Assembly (NCBI RefSeq): GCF_000143415.4
Contig: NW_003314341.1
Span: 308,991-372,990, forward strand
DNA: 64,000 bases
Direction of reading: 5' to 3'
Origin: Selaginella moellendorffii
Lineage: Eukaryota; Streptophyta; Lycopodiopsida; Selaginellales; Selaginellaceae
The first letter of the stretch is position 1, and the number at the start of each line of letters is the position of its first letter. A program made the position numbers and the translations under genes. Positions 12,740 through 23,735 of this stretch are shown here, one piece after another. The notes below the pieces were generated by a model. The model saw nothing but the letters and a program-made list of their open reading frames with translations. It did no database searches and was not told where the DNA came from.

Positions 12740-13260
12740 AAAAGGGAAATACACACAAATGTGTATAGGTTCTAGTGTTGGTAATTTTAACTTTCACAAT
12801 CTTTCTTCCTAGGGTTCAAGGGTTAAAAGATGCAATAATTATCCCATTGCACAGTATAACCAAACCACATAAGAGAATTATAGAGAGGATAATGAGGATA
12901 GTGATCATGAGTTGGAGATATATGCAATGACAAAGGGTGCAACAAATTGGGTGAAAAAAAATGCCCTTTTACTTGTTTTAGAAAAGTGCAATTCTACCAT
13001 TTTCAAGAAATGCTTTATATATTTTCTAATGTTTGGTGGAAACAATGGTGACGATCAGTATAATAGTATATATGTTCTCGCAACACATTGCAACATCACG
13101 CATCCAAAAGATTACCATGAAATCTTTTTTGAGATGGTAAAGATAAAAATGGAGAAACATGAGTACTATGGGTAGTATTGCGAAAAGAACACTTAGAAGT
13201 ATATAAAATGAAAAGTGAAATAAAAAAATGTCTTTTTACTAATTATATAAAGTATAATAA
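12740..13260 (+). repeat. Repeat shared with 62.29-62.80 kb (distal part of MULE-like element)
   Basis: The two places align in the same orientation, for example 'aggataatgaggatagtgatcatga' against the corresponding run at 62425-62450, and 'gatagagaataaacattgatag' at the end. An 87-codon frame at 12912-13175 runs across it and is broken in the second copy. I do not recognise the peptide. The segment is probably non-coding or terminal sequence of the MULE-like element that continues to the right. Confidence 0.6.
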
Positions 13261-13325
13261 GTTTATATTATTGATAGAGAATAAACATTGATAGTATTAG
13301 AGAAATCTAGTTAGCTAAAATAAAC

Positions 13326-13598
13326 TTGGCTCAAACACTTGAGTGTGAGATTCTCTCCACAAAGTGTATCACTATGCTTGCAAAGGAGTACATAGTCAAA
13401 ATAGAAGGTGGAGAGTACACAATTGCCATTCAAGACTTTCCTTTTTGCACATGTCCAAACTTTACGAACTGCAAGGAACATGGGAAGGCATATACTCCTT
13501 GCAAGCATACGTATTATATCTTTATCAACATCTTGCACCAAGATCTTAAAGTGGATATTCATATATACCAAGCAAACTTTACTATTGCCGAGTTGTAG
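13326..13598 (+). pseudogene. SWIM zinc-finger fragment of a MULE-like transposase
   Basis: The 90-codon frame contains 'CTCPNFTNCKEHGKAYTPCKH', cited here for its CxC...CxH ligands. This is the SWIM signature found near the C-terminus of MULE/FAR1-type transposases, followed by a typical 'YYIFINILHQDLKVDIHIYQANF' tail. The fragment points to the right while the transposase part (13619-15480) points to the left. In the second copy (62860-63000) the SWIM segment lies on the same strand as its transposase. The piece here has therefore been inverted and cannot be expressed with the rest. Confidence 0.65.
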
Positions 13599-13618
13599 AA
13601 AACTTTTGGACCTTGCTT

Positions 13619-15480
13619 CTACTTGGAGACAGTACCAATACATTTAATTGCCTTACCTTTTCTTGCTGGCCTCCTATGCATCTTTGTAGGAATAGTTTTG
13701 GTTCTGTCACTCATGTCTTCAACTCTCCTCTCAAGATTGAAACTAGATTTCTCAAGGTTTTCAATCTCATTTAAGGTGAGCGCGACCCCATTAGCAACCG
13801 GCCATGTTTTAGGTATTACATCAGGTTTAGTCACTATAGTGTTTTCAAGCTGCTTCATATGGTTGCCATCAGTGTTGCAACAATATAGCCAGCACCATCT
13901 CAAAAATTCTACTTGCTTTCATTCCCCATAGAAACATGGGGCTGGAATAGAAGCAGATTTGTCACCACGAATCCAGGCCTAATATTTGCCCCTTAGAAGC
14001 ATCCCCACACACCTTACATTCAATTTTGCTGGCACGTGTCAGATTGCCCATTGCTTCGGCTCCACATTATGATAAGCAATTTCAACCTATTGGGATGCAC
14101 TCTCTTCATCAACCACTTGAGGTAGCTCAATCCGAAAGTAGTGTCTTAGAGCAAAATGGTACTTAACATCAGGCCTGTGAGAGCATTTCGCTCTAAGGTC
14201 TGTACCAACATTTTCACTAGCAAAGGAAAAATGATGCTTTGAGCAGAGAATTTTCATATCACTAATAGAAGCTCGGGGAATGTACTTCATAGATATGCCA
14301 CAGACCACTTCCTCAACTGCAATTGCCACTATTCGGGCAGGTGGAATTAATTTTCTCTTCATCCTATCATGTAACATCTTAACAAAAGGCCTTGTTCCCA
14401 CATATCTTCCTTCCTTGAATGCCAGTACTTTTGAAGATTGCTCTATAGCACGTATCAAATTTAATAGACAGACTTCGTATAAACTCATCTTCCCTTTCTT
14501 TGCCTCAAAGGAACACTAACTCCAGTGCTTACTTTCGGAGAAATCACAGTTGGGGTGTATGCAAGGTTCTCAAGTGGTTGATCCTAATGGAAAAGGCAAT
14601 ATTAAAAAGTAATATAATGAGAAGAAAAAATAGAAACCAACCTGAAAAAAATGATGTCCTCATTGGAATATCCTAACTTCCCACCACCCTAACCATAACT
14701 CAAGTTGTGGTAGGTAACTTATGTCTGTATGGCCATTTTCACGCTACCACATTCAGATCTCATTTGCTTTTACCTCATGCTCTTGTTTAGAAGGTGCAAT
14801 CTGCCATTGTATGCACAACTCCTTAAATATTGATTGAAAATTTGGCTTGATAAAGTGGCAATGCTCGTTTATGCTTTGAGCCCAATGGAACTCACAAGTC
14901 CTATCACAACCTTCCAATAGCTGACCATTCCCAAAAACTACTCGAACACCATTTCAGTTTGCAAAAGCCCCATTTGCCATGAAACTGCGAAAGTGTGCAG
15001 GCTTACCAGTCCGCTTTAGGATAATATCAGAGAGGGACTTCCAAAATATTTCCTGGGTTGTCTGGTCTTGTACTTTAAACTCTGCTATCACAATTGTCAA
15101 GTTACAACATAGCCTGTGAAAACACAAATATTATAACAATTTCAATATAATGAGAATAAAAATTACTTTGGATCATACACATAAGCTCCTATGGTTGTCC
15201 AACCTGATACGCGCTCCATATGGTCAAAATGAACCTATGCATTTGCAAGGTCACTGGACCCAAACATGTCCATTCGGGAGATAAAGTCTACACTAAAGAC
15301 AGGGCCCATGATAGACATTTTGAAGATAAAGGGGCACTCTTGCTCATTCATAACTTGGTCTGGAAATAAACTTCTATGGATGAACTTGTATGGACAGATC
15401 CGTTTCAATTCAAGGATGGAGTCAATTTTTTATTGTAACTTCCCCTCTCAAGATTCACACATCCAAGATTTTATCCTAAA
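13619..15480 (-). pseudogene. MULE-like transposase gene, 3' half (split by the 12.4-kb insertion)
   Basis: The minus strand at 15440-15170 reads an almost open exon with 'RICPYKFIHRSLFPDQ' and 'PFIFKMSIMG'. After an intron-like break, 15100-14770 reads 'TTQEIFWKSLSDIIL', 'GKPAHFRSFMANGAFAN' and 'CDRTCEFHWAQSINEHCHFIKPNF'. The last part matches the MULE transposase core pattern around 'ERTCxFHWxQSL'. 14488-14087 is a further 133-codon exon also present at 63015-63278. Scattered stops (for example after GAFAN) show decay. The 5' half of the gene continues at 27839-28400, on the other side of the transposon. The frame on 13903-13619 with a basic tail may be the last exon. Confidence 0.65.
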
Positions 15481-15503
15481 AGCTCTATTTCGTTAAAGTG
15501 GGA
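15481..15503 (+). repeat. Left terminal inverted repeat
   Basis: It begins AGCTCTATTTCGTTAAAG and continues for five more bases that are also identical in the right copy. Inside it, 'gtaaaataagg' (15520-15530) weakly resembles 'gtaaaatgggac' inside the right end, so a longer imperfect terminus is possible. Confidence 0.75.
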
Positions 15504-15921
15504 ATTGTCATTATCCCACTTGTAAAATAAGGTTTCCAAACCTTTATATAGTATATAAATATAACAAAATTCAACTGCATTGAGGCACATGCCATTTTAT
15601 TTTAAACAAGGAAATGTCTACTCAATCACTTCTCCTCCCCCTGCCACTACTTCACCTCTCTCTTCTCCTTGTCATCGTCGTCCAATTTCTTTCCATCCTT
15701 TTAATATTGGCTCAGTTGCTCCGAGTCTAGGTGGAGCCCAAGTCCCCATTCAATCTTTACTTTCCCATTATTAATAAAACAACTTCGTAGACTTCCAATA
15801 ACATGCTGTAACACTTCTAGTATAATGCAAATCCTCTCAAAGAATTGTCTTTTAATATTAATACAATGGCATGGAACCCCATGCCATAATAAGTTACATT
15901 TTTAAATAAATACATGCCATC

Positions 15922-18900
15922 TCAGATTGTTATTTTTTGCCTCCAACGCCTATACAATAATCTTGGAATTTCATCACTCTCCACACTATTAGGATTTAAA
16001 CCCAATAGTAATGCCATCTCTTCTCTAATACGTCCACGCTCATGTTCAGTGGTCGAAGAACCCATCCGGTTGAGCAGATTATGGAGATGCGGATAGTGCT
16101 TGGCTAGACAATATACATGCCATAAATGATGACTGGTGTCTATCCGATCAAATGGCTTCTGATATACCGTTCCATCTGCCATTTGGTTGATTTCTGCAGC
16201 CACCTCCTGGACTGGCCGGTTCTCTATCACAATCGCTCCAAGCCGTTTTGCAAGGTCCCCCAGAACATACAGTTTCTTCTCCCTAGTTTCCATACTGCAA
16301 GAGATGGGGTGCACTGCATATGTGTGCGTGTTCGCTGCAGTTTTAATCGGCGAGTCATCGATGATGAGGATTTCACTTGAGCTAGCAGTCCGGTTCATCA
16401 CTACAGCCTCTGGCTTGACGAAGATGGGCTTGCTACCCCTCACATGGACCATAGTCAAGCAATCCTCCTGCGTTAGGAGAAAGTCAAATGGTAATATTAC
16501 TCGCGTCTGATCGTGCATCATCTGTAGCAACGTTAATGCATTGTGGCGCATCATGGATGTCTAAACTCCCAATTGCAAATTGAACCCGGCCCTCTGTTTT
16601 AAGTGTCGCATGGTCATTATTAGATCCCGCAGTTTCTCCCGTGTGATTAATGTGAATCTGTCTCTTTTGACCAACTTGCGACCGCAGGCTTTGGAGGGTG
16701 CAATGACATTCGAGGACGAGCCACGCTCATGGGAGAAAAGGACACCGTTCAGATCAAAAACGATACAGTACCTTCGCCGTGACTCTAAAATGAAATGCGT
16801 CAGCATAAAAAATGGTACAAGTCAATTTTACCATCTACAATATTAGCGAATGTTGCTCCCGATGGTCGTTGAGAGGGTTTTGGTCGAGGAAACGTGAAGG
16901 GCGGAAATACTCTCCTCTGCAATGTGGGGTCAATCGCATCCGATGGCGTGTGGGCACATGCCATTTCAGCTGTAGACTCTGGTACAACTGGCTCAACAGT
17001 GGCATGGGGTGGTTCCGATGGCGTGTGATCACACGCCATTTCAGCTGGTGCCTCCGTTGGCAAAGTGGACATGACCGAACAGGCAGCAGGGGCGGTGTAG
17101 GGAGGTTCCAACGGCGCGTAGTCAGACGATTGGGCACACGTTGAGTCCGTTGGAAATGAGGATACGACCGGCTCGGCGACTGGGGCGGCCTCATGTGGGT
17201 CCAATGGCGCCTGGTCACCGTCAGTTGGATACGTGGACAAGATTGACTCAGTGGTATGGGCAGCATCAAGTGGAGCGTGGTCAGCTTGCTTGGCGTTGAT
17301 ATGGATAGTAGCCTCCACCAGCTCTGATGACTCTTGCAGCCAAGTAGAGTCCACTGGCGGATCCATATGCATGTCCAAATATCTCCCTTCGATTGAGATG
17401 GTATCCTCCCGTGCTACTAAAAACAAACTCATTAGCACATTGAATCGACTATACTGTATTTACCATCAACTGCTATTGAGGAACTAGGACCGATATCACT
17501 TGGGCGCACTGCTGATTCTGAAGGATTGGACATACGTTTCGACCCTTGCTTGGCACTATCCTTCCTCGACACTAAAGGCTAGAGTTTGTAAATTCAACTG
17601 AATAATCTCTACTTACCATTTGCTCTGCGACCTACATGGACAATGTTAGAAATGGTAAGAGGTTAGGAATGGATGTATTTACCTGATGGTTTGTCTTGTA
17701 TGACCTTCCTCCGCTGCTCTTTGGCCACCTCAGGCTGGCCATCGTCGTCATCATCGTCGTCGTCGTTATTGTGATCGTCACCATTGTGAGGACCATCCAA
17801 GTCCTCTTCGTCCTCCTCTTCTTCGTCCTCCTCTTCTTTGTCCTCCTCTTTGTCCTTCTGCTCTTCCTGCTCATTATCTTTCTCTGGCTCCTCATCCCCC
17901 TCCTGCATTTCTTCCATAGGCTGCTCAGGCTGGATGGCTTGTTCTTCCAGGACCATCTTGGGAAAATCATCTGGCCGAGTCTCCATCTCAAAATACAAGA
18001 CATCCATAGCCTGTTTTAGTGTGTGACCTAGGACCGTATCCTCACCCGACTGTCTTAACATGGTTTCTGCACGTTCTTGCACCCTTCGAAGACAACGAGA
18101 TGAGAAAAACGTGGCCCTGACTTGAAAAGCTTCCCTCATCCATTGTACCTCTCCATTGAGATTGGGGAAGGGGAGTCCGCCATAGGAATCTGAGTCATGA
18201 GGTGGTGACTGCCTGCTTTCACTCAGCCCTTGATCTGCAATGAATGGCATGAGCACACACGCCATAACCGCGAGGCATTACCTATCATCTTTTCGTTGCC
18301 CTTCTTCCTTTTCGAATCAAACGCCTCTGATTTCGACGACTGTCCAACGTGCTTTCGCTTTTTATGACCACTGTCAGTTTGAGCTTGGCTGGTGCTTGCC
18401 TGTTTTGCCTTTGAAGAAGTTTCTCCTGCAAGGAATGGCATGAGACCACACGCCATTGCAAATATAATTTGTACCTCCTTTTTTCCTATTGCTTGTCTGT
18501 TTGTCCTTCTTCGATGCGCCACCAGTGCGCTTTTCAGTCCTCGTGTCTGAATATTCACAACGATCTATAATCAAAATGGCGTGAGGCCTCACGTGACCTT
18601 ACCTTGTGTAGGTTGTGAGCTCGGCCCAACATGGGTATCTTCAACAGTAGCTGTTAACGCCGTTTCAGCATCTGGGGGTGGCCACACTCCTGCATACAGA
18701 GCTTGTGAGATAACATTTAAACTTAAAGTGCGTACTCACCAGGTTCGCAGAGAAGATACTGTTTTTCTTTGGCAACTGTAATTATATGCTCCATTGAAGT
18801 CACCTCTTCAATGGAGTTTGTCACCGCAACACACGGGACACCCTTGAGTAGTGCGGCTCGAAAGAATAGTCCGCCGCAGTTGTACTCGACAACGCATTTG

Positions 18901-21317
18901 CCCTTGGAGTCGGAAGCAGGTGACCCACCCGCTATTGCGTTGAAGACCCAGCTGAGCATTTCCCATGCTGCACCTGGAGCTTTCTTTGGATTCGAAAGCT
19001 CCATAGTCGTCTTCAGTTCCTCAGGCACGGGTAAATTGACCTCCCTCAGATCAATTCGATTGGCCTTGTCGAACGAAGCTGGGAAGTCACTCCAGTCCCA
19101 CTCTGCTGCAGGACCAATAACAAGGGCGAGTGTGAAGATGCGGACATTCGTCGGTATCTTCTTCTTAGCCATTATCCCATGGATCTCCCGCATCTCCTTG
19201 CCTTTCAACCGAGCCTTCACCTCGTTCAAGGCCTTCCAGAACTTGTGATAGGATTCGGAGTCGTAGATCATATAGTGGACTGAAGATTCCACCTCCGCAA
19301 GTCCCACCATTAAGTCAATGATGGAGCTGACTTCGTCTGCATGAGTGATCTCCTCGTTTGTGAAGTCCATCACACAAAAGATGTTCTTGACCTGCTCATC
19401 TCCGCGGGAAACGATGCTCCTCCACCTTTGATCCTCATCCGAATTCAAGTATACCCGGTAAGGTTCTCGATAGGCCTCTGCTGCGGGGTCGAGCTGTTTC
19501 TGAAGCCGGCGGTCGACATCAATCTTAATGAAATTTGGATACTGATCCAACTTCGCAGCTTTACTTTTCGTGGCATCCCGCAGCAGATCGATGAACTTGG
19601 GGGCCCCCTTTACGTACTCGTCGATGTCTTCATTTGACAACTCCAGCGCTTCCATCATCTCTTGCGTGGTGTTGATGCTCACCCTCTCCACGGCCACTTG
19701 CTCGAAGATCCAATCCTTCAATAGCGCACGAGCTCTCAGAGTCGTGCACAAGTCCTCGTATGTCACAATATGGCCGGGAGTCATTTTGGTCTTGTTGAAG
19801 ACTACCTCACCACGTAGAAGAGCATTAGCCACTGTCAGAAGGTTGTCGTCGTCTAGAGACCGCGAGAAACGCAAGGCGTTGAGCTTCAAATCATTGGGCT
19901 TTTGGCCGTCCTCCACACCCATTGAGTTTAGCAACTCCCCGTCATGGTACCTCCTCAGCACATCTACCCATTTGTCAAAAACAACTTTTGTCGCGAGTAG
20001 AATGTTATGGATGCTGAGTGTGTCATTGACCCCCAGTGTTTTCGAGAGAAGACTCGAGAATTCCTGCAATGGAAATGGCGTGAGGCCACATGCTATGCCA
20101 CATACAACGAGGCTTACCTGCCAGGCGCTAGTTGCTAGTGCACGTCCTTGTCCTGGTTTTTGTGGCTTCTTTAGTTGAACCCAGAGCTTCCGTGTTCGTG
20201 CCAATGTCTCGTGCAGACCCGATTTGTAGCACGTTTCTTGCTTGACATTCTGCGCGTGGGAGATGTATATGATAGATCGGAGGGGCGAGTTGCCTTTTAT
20301 CAGGCGGACAACTCTTGTCTTGAAGACTTTCTTCACCTCCTCGCCCACCATAATATCCACAACTATCTCTTGCATCGCCAAGCTAGAATGCTTCCCGGAG
20401 ACGGCATAGAACTGGATGTTCTGATCATCCAACACCTTCCTATTGATCAAGTCTGGAAACCTCATCTCGCCCTTCATTTTTTGGTAGTAGGGAATCACGT
20501 CTGCAATGTCGGGTGTTACTGGACTTGCCAGCATCTTCTGCTTCAATTTCTCCACCCACTCATCAGATACTAGCCTGTGGTTGTATTTGCTTTGGATGTC
20601 GATACGGCTCACGTCGATTGTATATACTTTGTTGGAATAGTAACAAGTACTATTATCTGCGACGATTTTTGCTGCCTCTTCTTGCTCTTTCTGCTCTTTG
20701 CGGCTCTTCTTTTTGGTGGGTGTAGTGTTCGAACCCGAGGCAATGGCATCACTGAGTAGCTTCTTTTTTGGAGCAGGAGAGTCGGACGTCGGCTTGAGCT
20801 TGACCACCCTTTTCTGCTTCGAGGTAGTTTCCAGATCGACCCCCTTCCCCTTTGCTTCGCGAACTGGAGTCACTCTCAACGGCTCAATGTTGGAATATAG
20901 TTTTTGAACATCGCCGTAGGTGAGGTCCGTGGATTCCATGTGATCTTCATAGACCCGCAGCGTCTTTGAAATTGTGGGCCTCCTGGACAACCTCTCCCTA
21001 GCTCCCTCTAGGAATTCCTCATAGCCGCTGCCCCCCTCCGGGAAGCCGCTAAGATGTGCAAGGTGGATCTTGAAGGCAGACGCTGTCTCTACCACAAGTG
21101 CCAGTCCATATTCTTGCATGGAACTGCATGGAGTGTCTGTCACTTGGATGAGGATCCCCATGCATTCTTTTCTCCCACCATCTGTGTTGTACAGCCTCAG
21201 ATCCTCGCCTTCCATCCCGAAAGTCCAACTGGTGAGCTCCTCCCCCTTCTCTGCATCCACATTGACAGTGGCTGGAAGAAGAACGCAATTCCTCGCCTGT
21301 TCAGAAATGCACAACAA
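15922..21317 (-). CDS. ParB-like / methyltransferase-like / FCP1-type phosphatase fusion, ten exons
   Basis: Exons on the minus strand, by + coordinate: 20118-21317, 18740-20063, 18603-18689, 18475-18564, 18282-18425, 17683-18234, 17617-17631, 17464-17571, 16832-17416 and 15922-16784. They join with GT-AG borders into one frame of 1,655 codons. Eight of nine introns are phase 1. Residues 185-210 are basic (PKKK, TKKKSRK). Residues about 228-345 look ParB/sulfiredoxin-like, with 'FYAVSGKHSSLAMQEI' in the place of the GxHR motif. Residues 620-835 resemble a DNA methyltransferase fold, with 'VMDFTNEE' where DPPY is expected and 'VVEYNCGGLFFRAAL' as the cofactor loop. About 1050-1120 is acidic. 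1174-1368 is a Pro/Thr/Glu-rich set of diverged ~35-residue repeats. 1369-1655 is an FCP1/NIF phosphatase with 'VFDLNGVLF' and 'LIIDDSPIK'. One TAG (16561-16563) breaks the phosphatase. The start is the first Met of the long exon, and upstream 5' exons are likely. The phosphatase call is good. The ParB call is moderate and the methyltransferase call tentative. Confidence 0.75.
18235..18739 (-). other. Cluster of four microintrons, three carrying palindromes
   Basis: Introns 18690-18739 (50 nt), 18565-18602 (38), 18426-18474 (49) and 18235-18281 (47) separate exons of 87, 90 and 144 nt. All have GT-AG ends and phase 1. The last three contain palindromes, whose near edge lies 11, 9 and 9 nt from the final G of the intron. 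Further introns of the gene lie at 17632-17682 (51), 17572-17616 (45), 17417-17463 (47) and 16785-16831 (47), all without a palindrome. Exon 17617-17631 is only 15 nt long. Confidence 0.7.
20064..20117 (-). other. 54-nt intron containing a palindrome
   Basis: Donor CAG|GTAAGC and acceptor TTGCAG|GAATTC are both good matches. The palindrome at 20075-20096 ends 11 nt before the splice site and fills most of the intron. The length is a multiple of three without a stop, so translation could also read through it as 18 extra residues. Confidence 0.7.
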
Positions 21318-21639
21318 TTAGAGCTGACAGATGAAAAGCTAGTAGCTGGAAATAACATGAGGCCACACGCCATTCACCACTGCATCAGATGTCTTGAGGC
21401 TGCATCCTAAGATGGCGTGAGGCTACACGCCATCTGTAACCGGACTGCACTCGAGAGCCCAATCGGTGCATGCCAATGTTGCTACTGAATGGCATGTGGC
21501 CTCATGCCATTTTTTACTTGGCCTAAAAGACTTACCATTTGAAGCCGAATGGAGGCGTGACAACCGGACTCGCTGGCGAATGTGCACTGTGTGTGCAGCG
21601 GATCGTAGCAGCAAGGCTACTCTGCCACTTACAGTTGGA

Positions 21640-21860
21640 GAGTGGCGCTGAAATCTCCCGGGACGCCAAGTGGGCTGCGTGTGGGTGGCGGAGTGGGCGG
21701 CGGAGTTGGCGGCGAAGTTACAAACTGGGTGTGTCTTGAAATGGACGCCGATGCACACGAGCGCGATGCGAGCGCGAGTGTGATGCAAGCGCGAGTGGAC
21801 GCCGATGCACACGAGAAACCTGTAGAGAAGTGGGAGCGCGATGCGAGCGCGAGTACGAAG
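21640..21860. repeat. GC-rich degenerate minisatellite, minus-gene 5' side
   Basis: Repeated runs such as 'gcgatgcgagcgcgagt' (21766-21783 and again at 21838-21855), 'gacgccgatgcacacgag' (21743 and 21797) and 'ggcgg.gt' make up a purine-rich, CpG-rich stretch. It mirrors the GC-rich repeats at 23520-23735 on the other side of the divergent region. Confidence 0.6.
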
Positions 21861-22181
21861 CAAAATGCAAAACCTAACCTCACACGCGCGAAATGTCATG
21901 ACGGTTGGTAATCCTGCCACATCATCATTCCTCGGACTTGGGCGCCACCATTAATTTCTGGATCGGCGCGCGCATGCGTGAAATCCAAAAGAAATCCGCA
22001 ACGTCATCATTCCTCGGACTGCATGCACGAGAAATCCAAAAGAAAGATCATGATTGGGATATCATTTAATACCCTTGCTATATTTATACTATGCATGATT
22101 GGATATTCCAAAGCATCTTGTATTTCCAAAAATGCCAGATGTTCAGCTAAATAAATTGTCAGAGGATTTGATGTGACATTC

Positions 22182-22281
22182 AAGCGTGTGGGCTCATGCA
22201 ATTTTGATCCCAAAAAATGCACCAAAAAATGCTCGGCGTCATCTGGCGTTATCTCTTGAATGGCGTGGGGCCGCATGCCAT
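22182..22281. repeat. ~95-bp direct repeat, copy 1 (copy 2 at 23124-23219)
   Basis: Both copies begin with 'gcgtgtgggctcatgcaatt', continue with 'caaaaaatgc', and end in a full palindrome (22260 and 23195). A shorter partial copy, preceded by 'tcagaggatttgatgtgac', lies at 23408-23461. The unit shows palindromes being duplicated together with their surroundings. Confidence 0.7.
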
Positions 22282-22754
22282 TTTCAGGAGCACATAGGAG
22301 TATATTCCTAGAATATTCTGACACGAGCGAGATTGTTTTGAGTTTCGTGGAGATCCAACCGTTAGATCGCAACTAGATTTTACAGAATGGTATACAATGT
22401 CCTTCTTGATGACCCTGCAAAGAAGCATCTCGATCGGACACCACATGAGACCACACGAGCCTTACAATGTTTCAGGGGCATTTGCCATAGATCCGACCGT
22501 TATTTTGCTCCAAGATTCTACAGTTTGGTGTGCATTGACCTTTCCATCGACACTGCAAAGGGACATCACAATCAGATGCGGGATCACAAGAAACCAACTT
22601 CACTAACTCTGGTTTCACCAAGATCTACGTAAGGAGTTATGAAATGAAAGGACCCTCTCTATTGAAATGTGTTTATGGTCCTAGGGGCATTGTGACATAT
22701 CAAAGGATTTTGCATCAAGTTCTGTATTTGCATGTTTATCAAGCTACTGAATTG

Positions 22755-22787
22755 CTAAACCCTAAACCCTAAACCCTAACCCTAAAC
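22755..22787 (+). repeat. Interstitial plant-type telomere repeat
   Basis: About four and a half CCCTAAA units, one shortened to CCCTAA, lie in the middle of the divergent intergenic region. Short telobox-like arrays are common in plant promoters and at repaired breaks. Either origin is possible here. Confidence 0.85.
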
Positions 22788-23519
22788 ATGTGGCAAATGC
22801 TGCGTGAAGAAAGATGCCCTTTCTAAGCAAATGCTGTAAGAGGCAGATTCCGAGCAGATGTATCTCAGGCCAGCGAAGGGGACAAACGAAAGCTAGCTAT
22901 AAACATGACGGGATGCAAATAGATTACTAGGCTGGTCCTGCGAAAATCAAAAACCATAATTGAAAACATTGAAAATGCAAAAAGAAAGGTTTATAATATT
23001 TTTGAATTTTAAGCAACCAAATGAATGTAAGTAGGGCATGTGTTTGTAAGTTTAAAAATGCCTCAACCACTTAAATTCCCAAGTAAATAAAGCTGTTTCT
23101 ATTTTTGGTACAGGTAAACTTTATAGCGTGTGGGCTCATGCAATTTTGAACCCAAAAATGCACCAAAAAATGCTCGACTAGCATTATTCTTTGAATGGCG
23201 TGTGGCCTTATATTGCCATAAATGGACGTACACACACAACATAATTATTCCTTTACATGGCGAATAATCTTGGCGCGGATCGCTGACATGGCATGGCAAA
23301 GTTCGAATCACTGACATGGCACAGCTGGATCGAGGCAAGGACATGATGTGACAAAGTTCAACCTCCGACAGCAAAGTCTAGAAGCTACTCAGTTTGAAAT
23401 TTGTCAGAGGAATCATAAGATCTGGTTTGTCAGAGGATTTGATGTGACGTTCAAGCGTGTGTTATTTTTTAATTCTCGAACTCATTCCTAGGTCTATCAT
23501 TTTTGTGCGCCGTGTTCTT

Positions 23520-23735
23520 GGTTCCGCTGAGCGCAGTGAGCGCTGCTTGTGTAAGCGGCGTTGTGAGCTGTGGTTTATGCGTCTACAAGCGGTTGCGGCA
23601 TTGCGAGCGCCATTGCGAGCGGCAGTTTATGCAAGTGGCAGTTTGTGCGAGCGGCGCTACGAGCAGTTGCGGTGTTGCGAGCGGCACTACGAGTAGTTGC
23701 GGTGTTGCGAGCGGCACTGTCTTTGGTGTGGCTAC
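23520..23735. repeat. GC-rich 30-bp tandem repeat, plus-gene 5' side
   Basis: Two near-identical 30-bp units starting 'gttgcggtgttgcgagcggc' occupy 23666-23695 and 23696-23725. Diverged units with 'gcgagcggcagttt' precede them. All frames are open here because of the composition. The peptides are Ala/Arg- or Cys-rich and look non-coding. Confidence 0.7.

Noticed and set aside
17696-18019. Plus-strand Leu/Val-rich membrane-like frame
   Set aside because: It is the antisense shadow of the acidic Asp/Glu-rich region of the minus-strand gene.
21423-21920. Minus-strand frame of 165 codons as first coding exon of the fusion gene
   Set aside because: It crosses GC-rich repeats, a palindrome and a good donor site (GTAAGT at 21535). 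Most of it is likely 5' UTR and intron.
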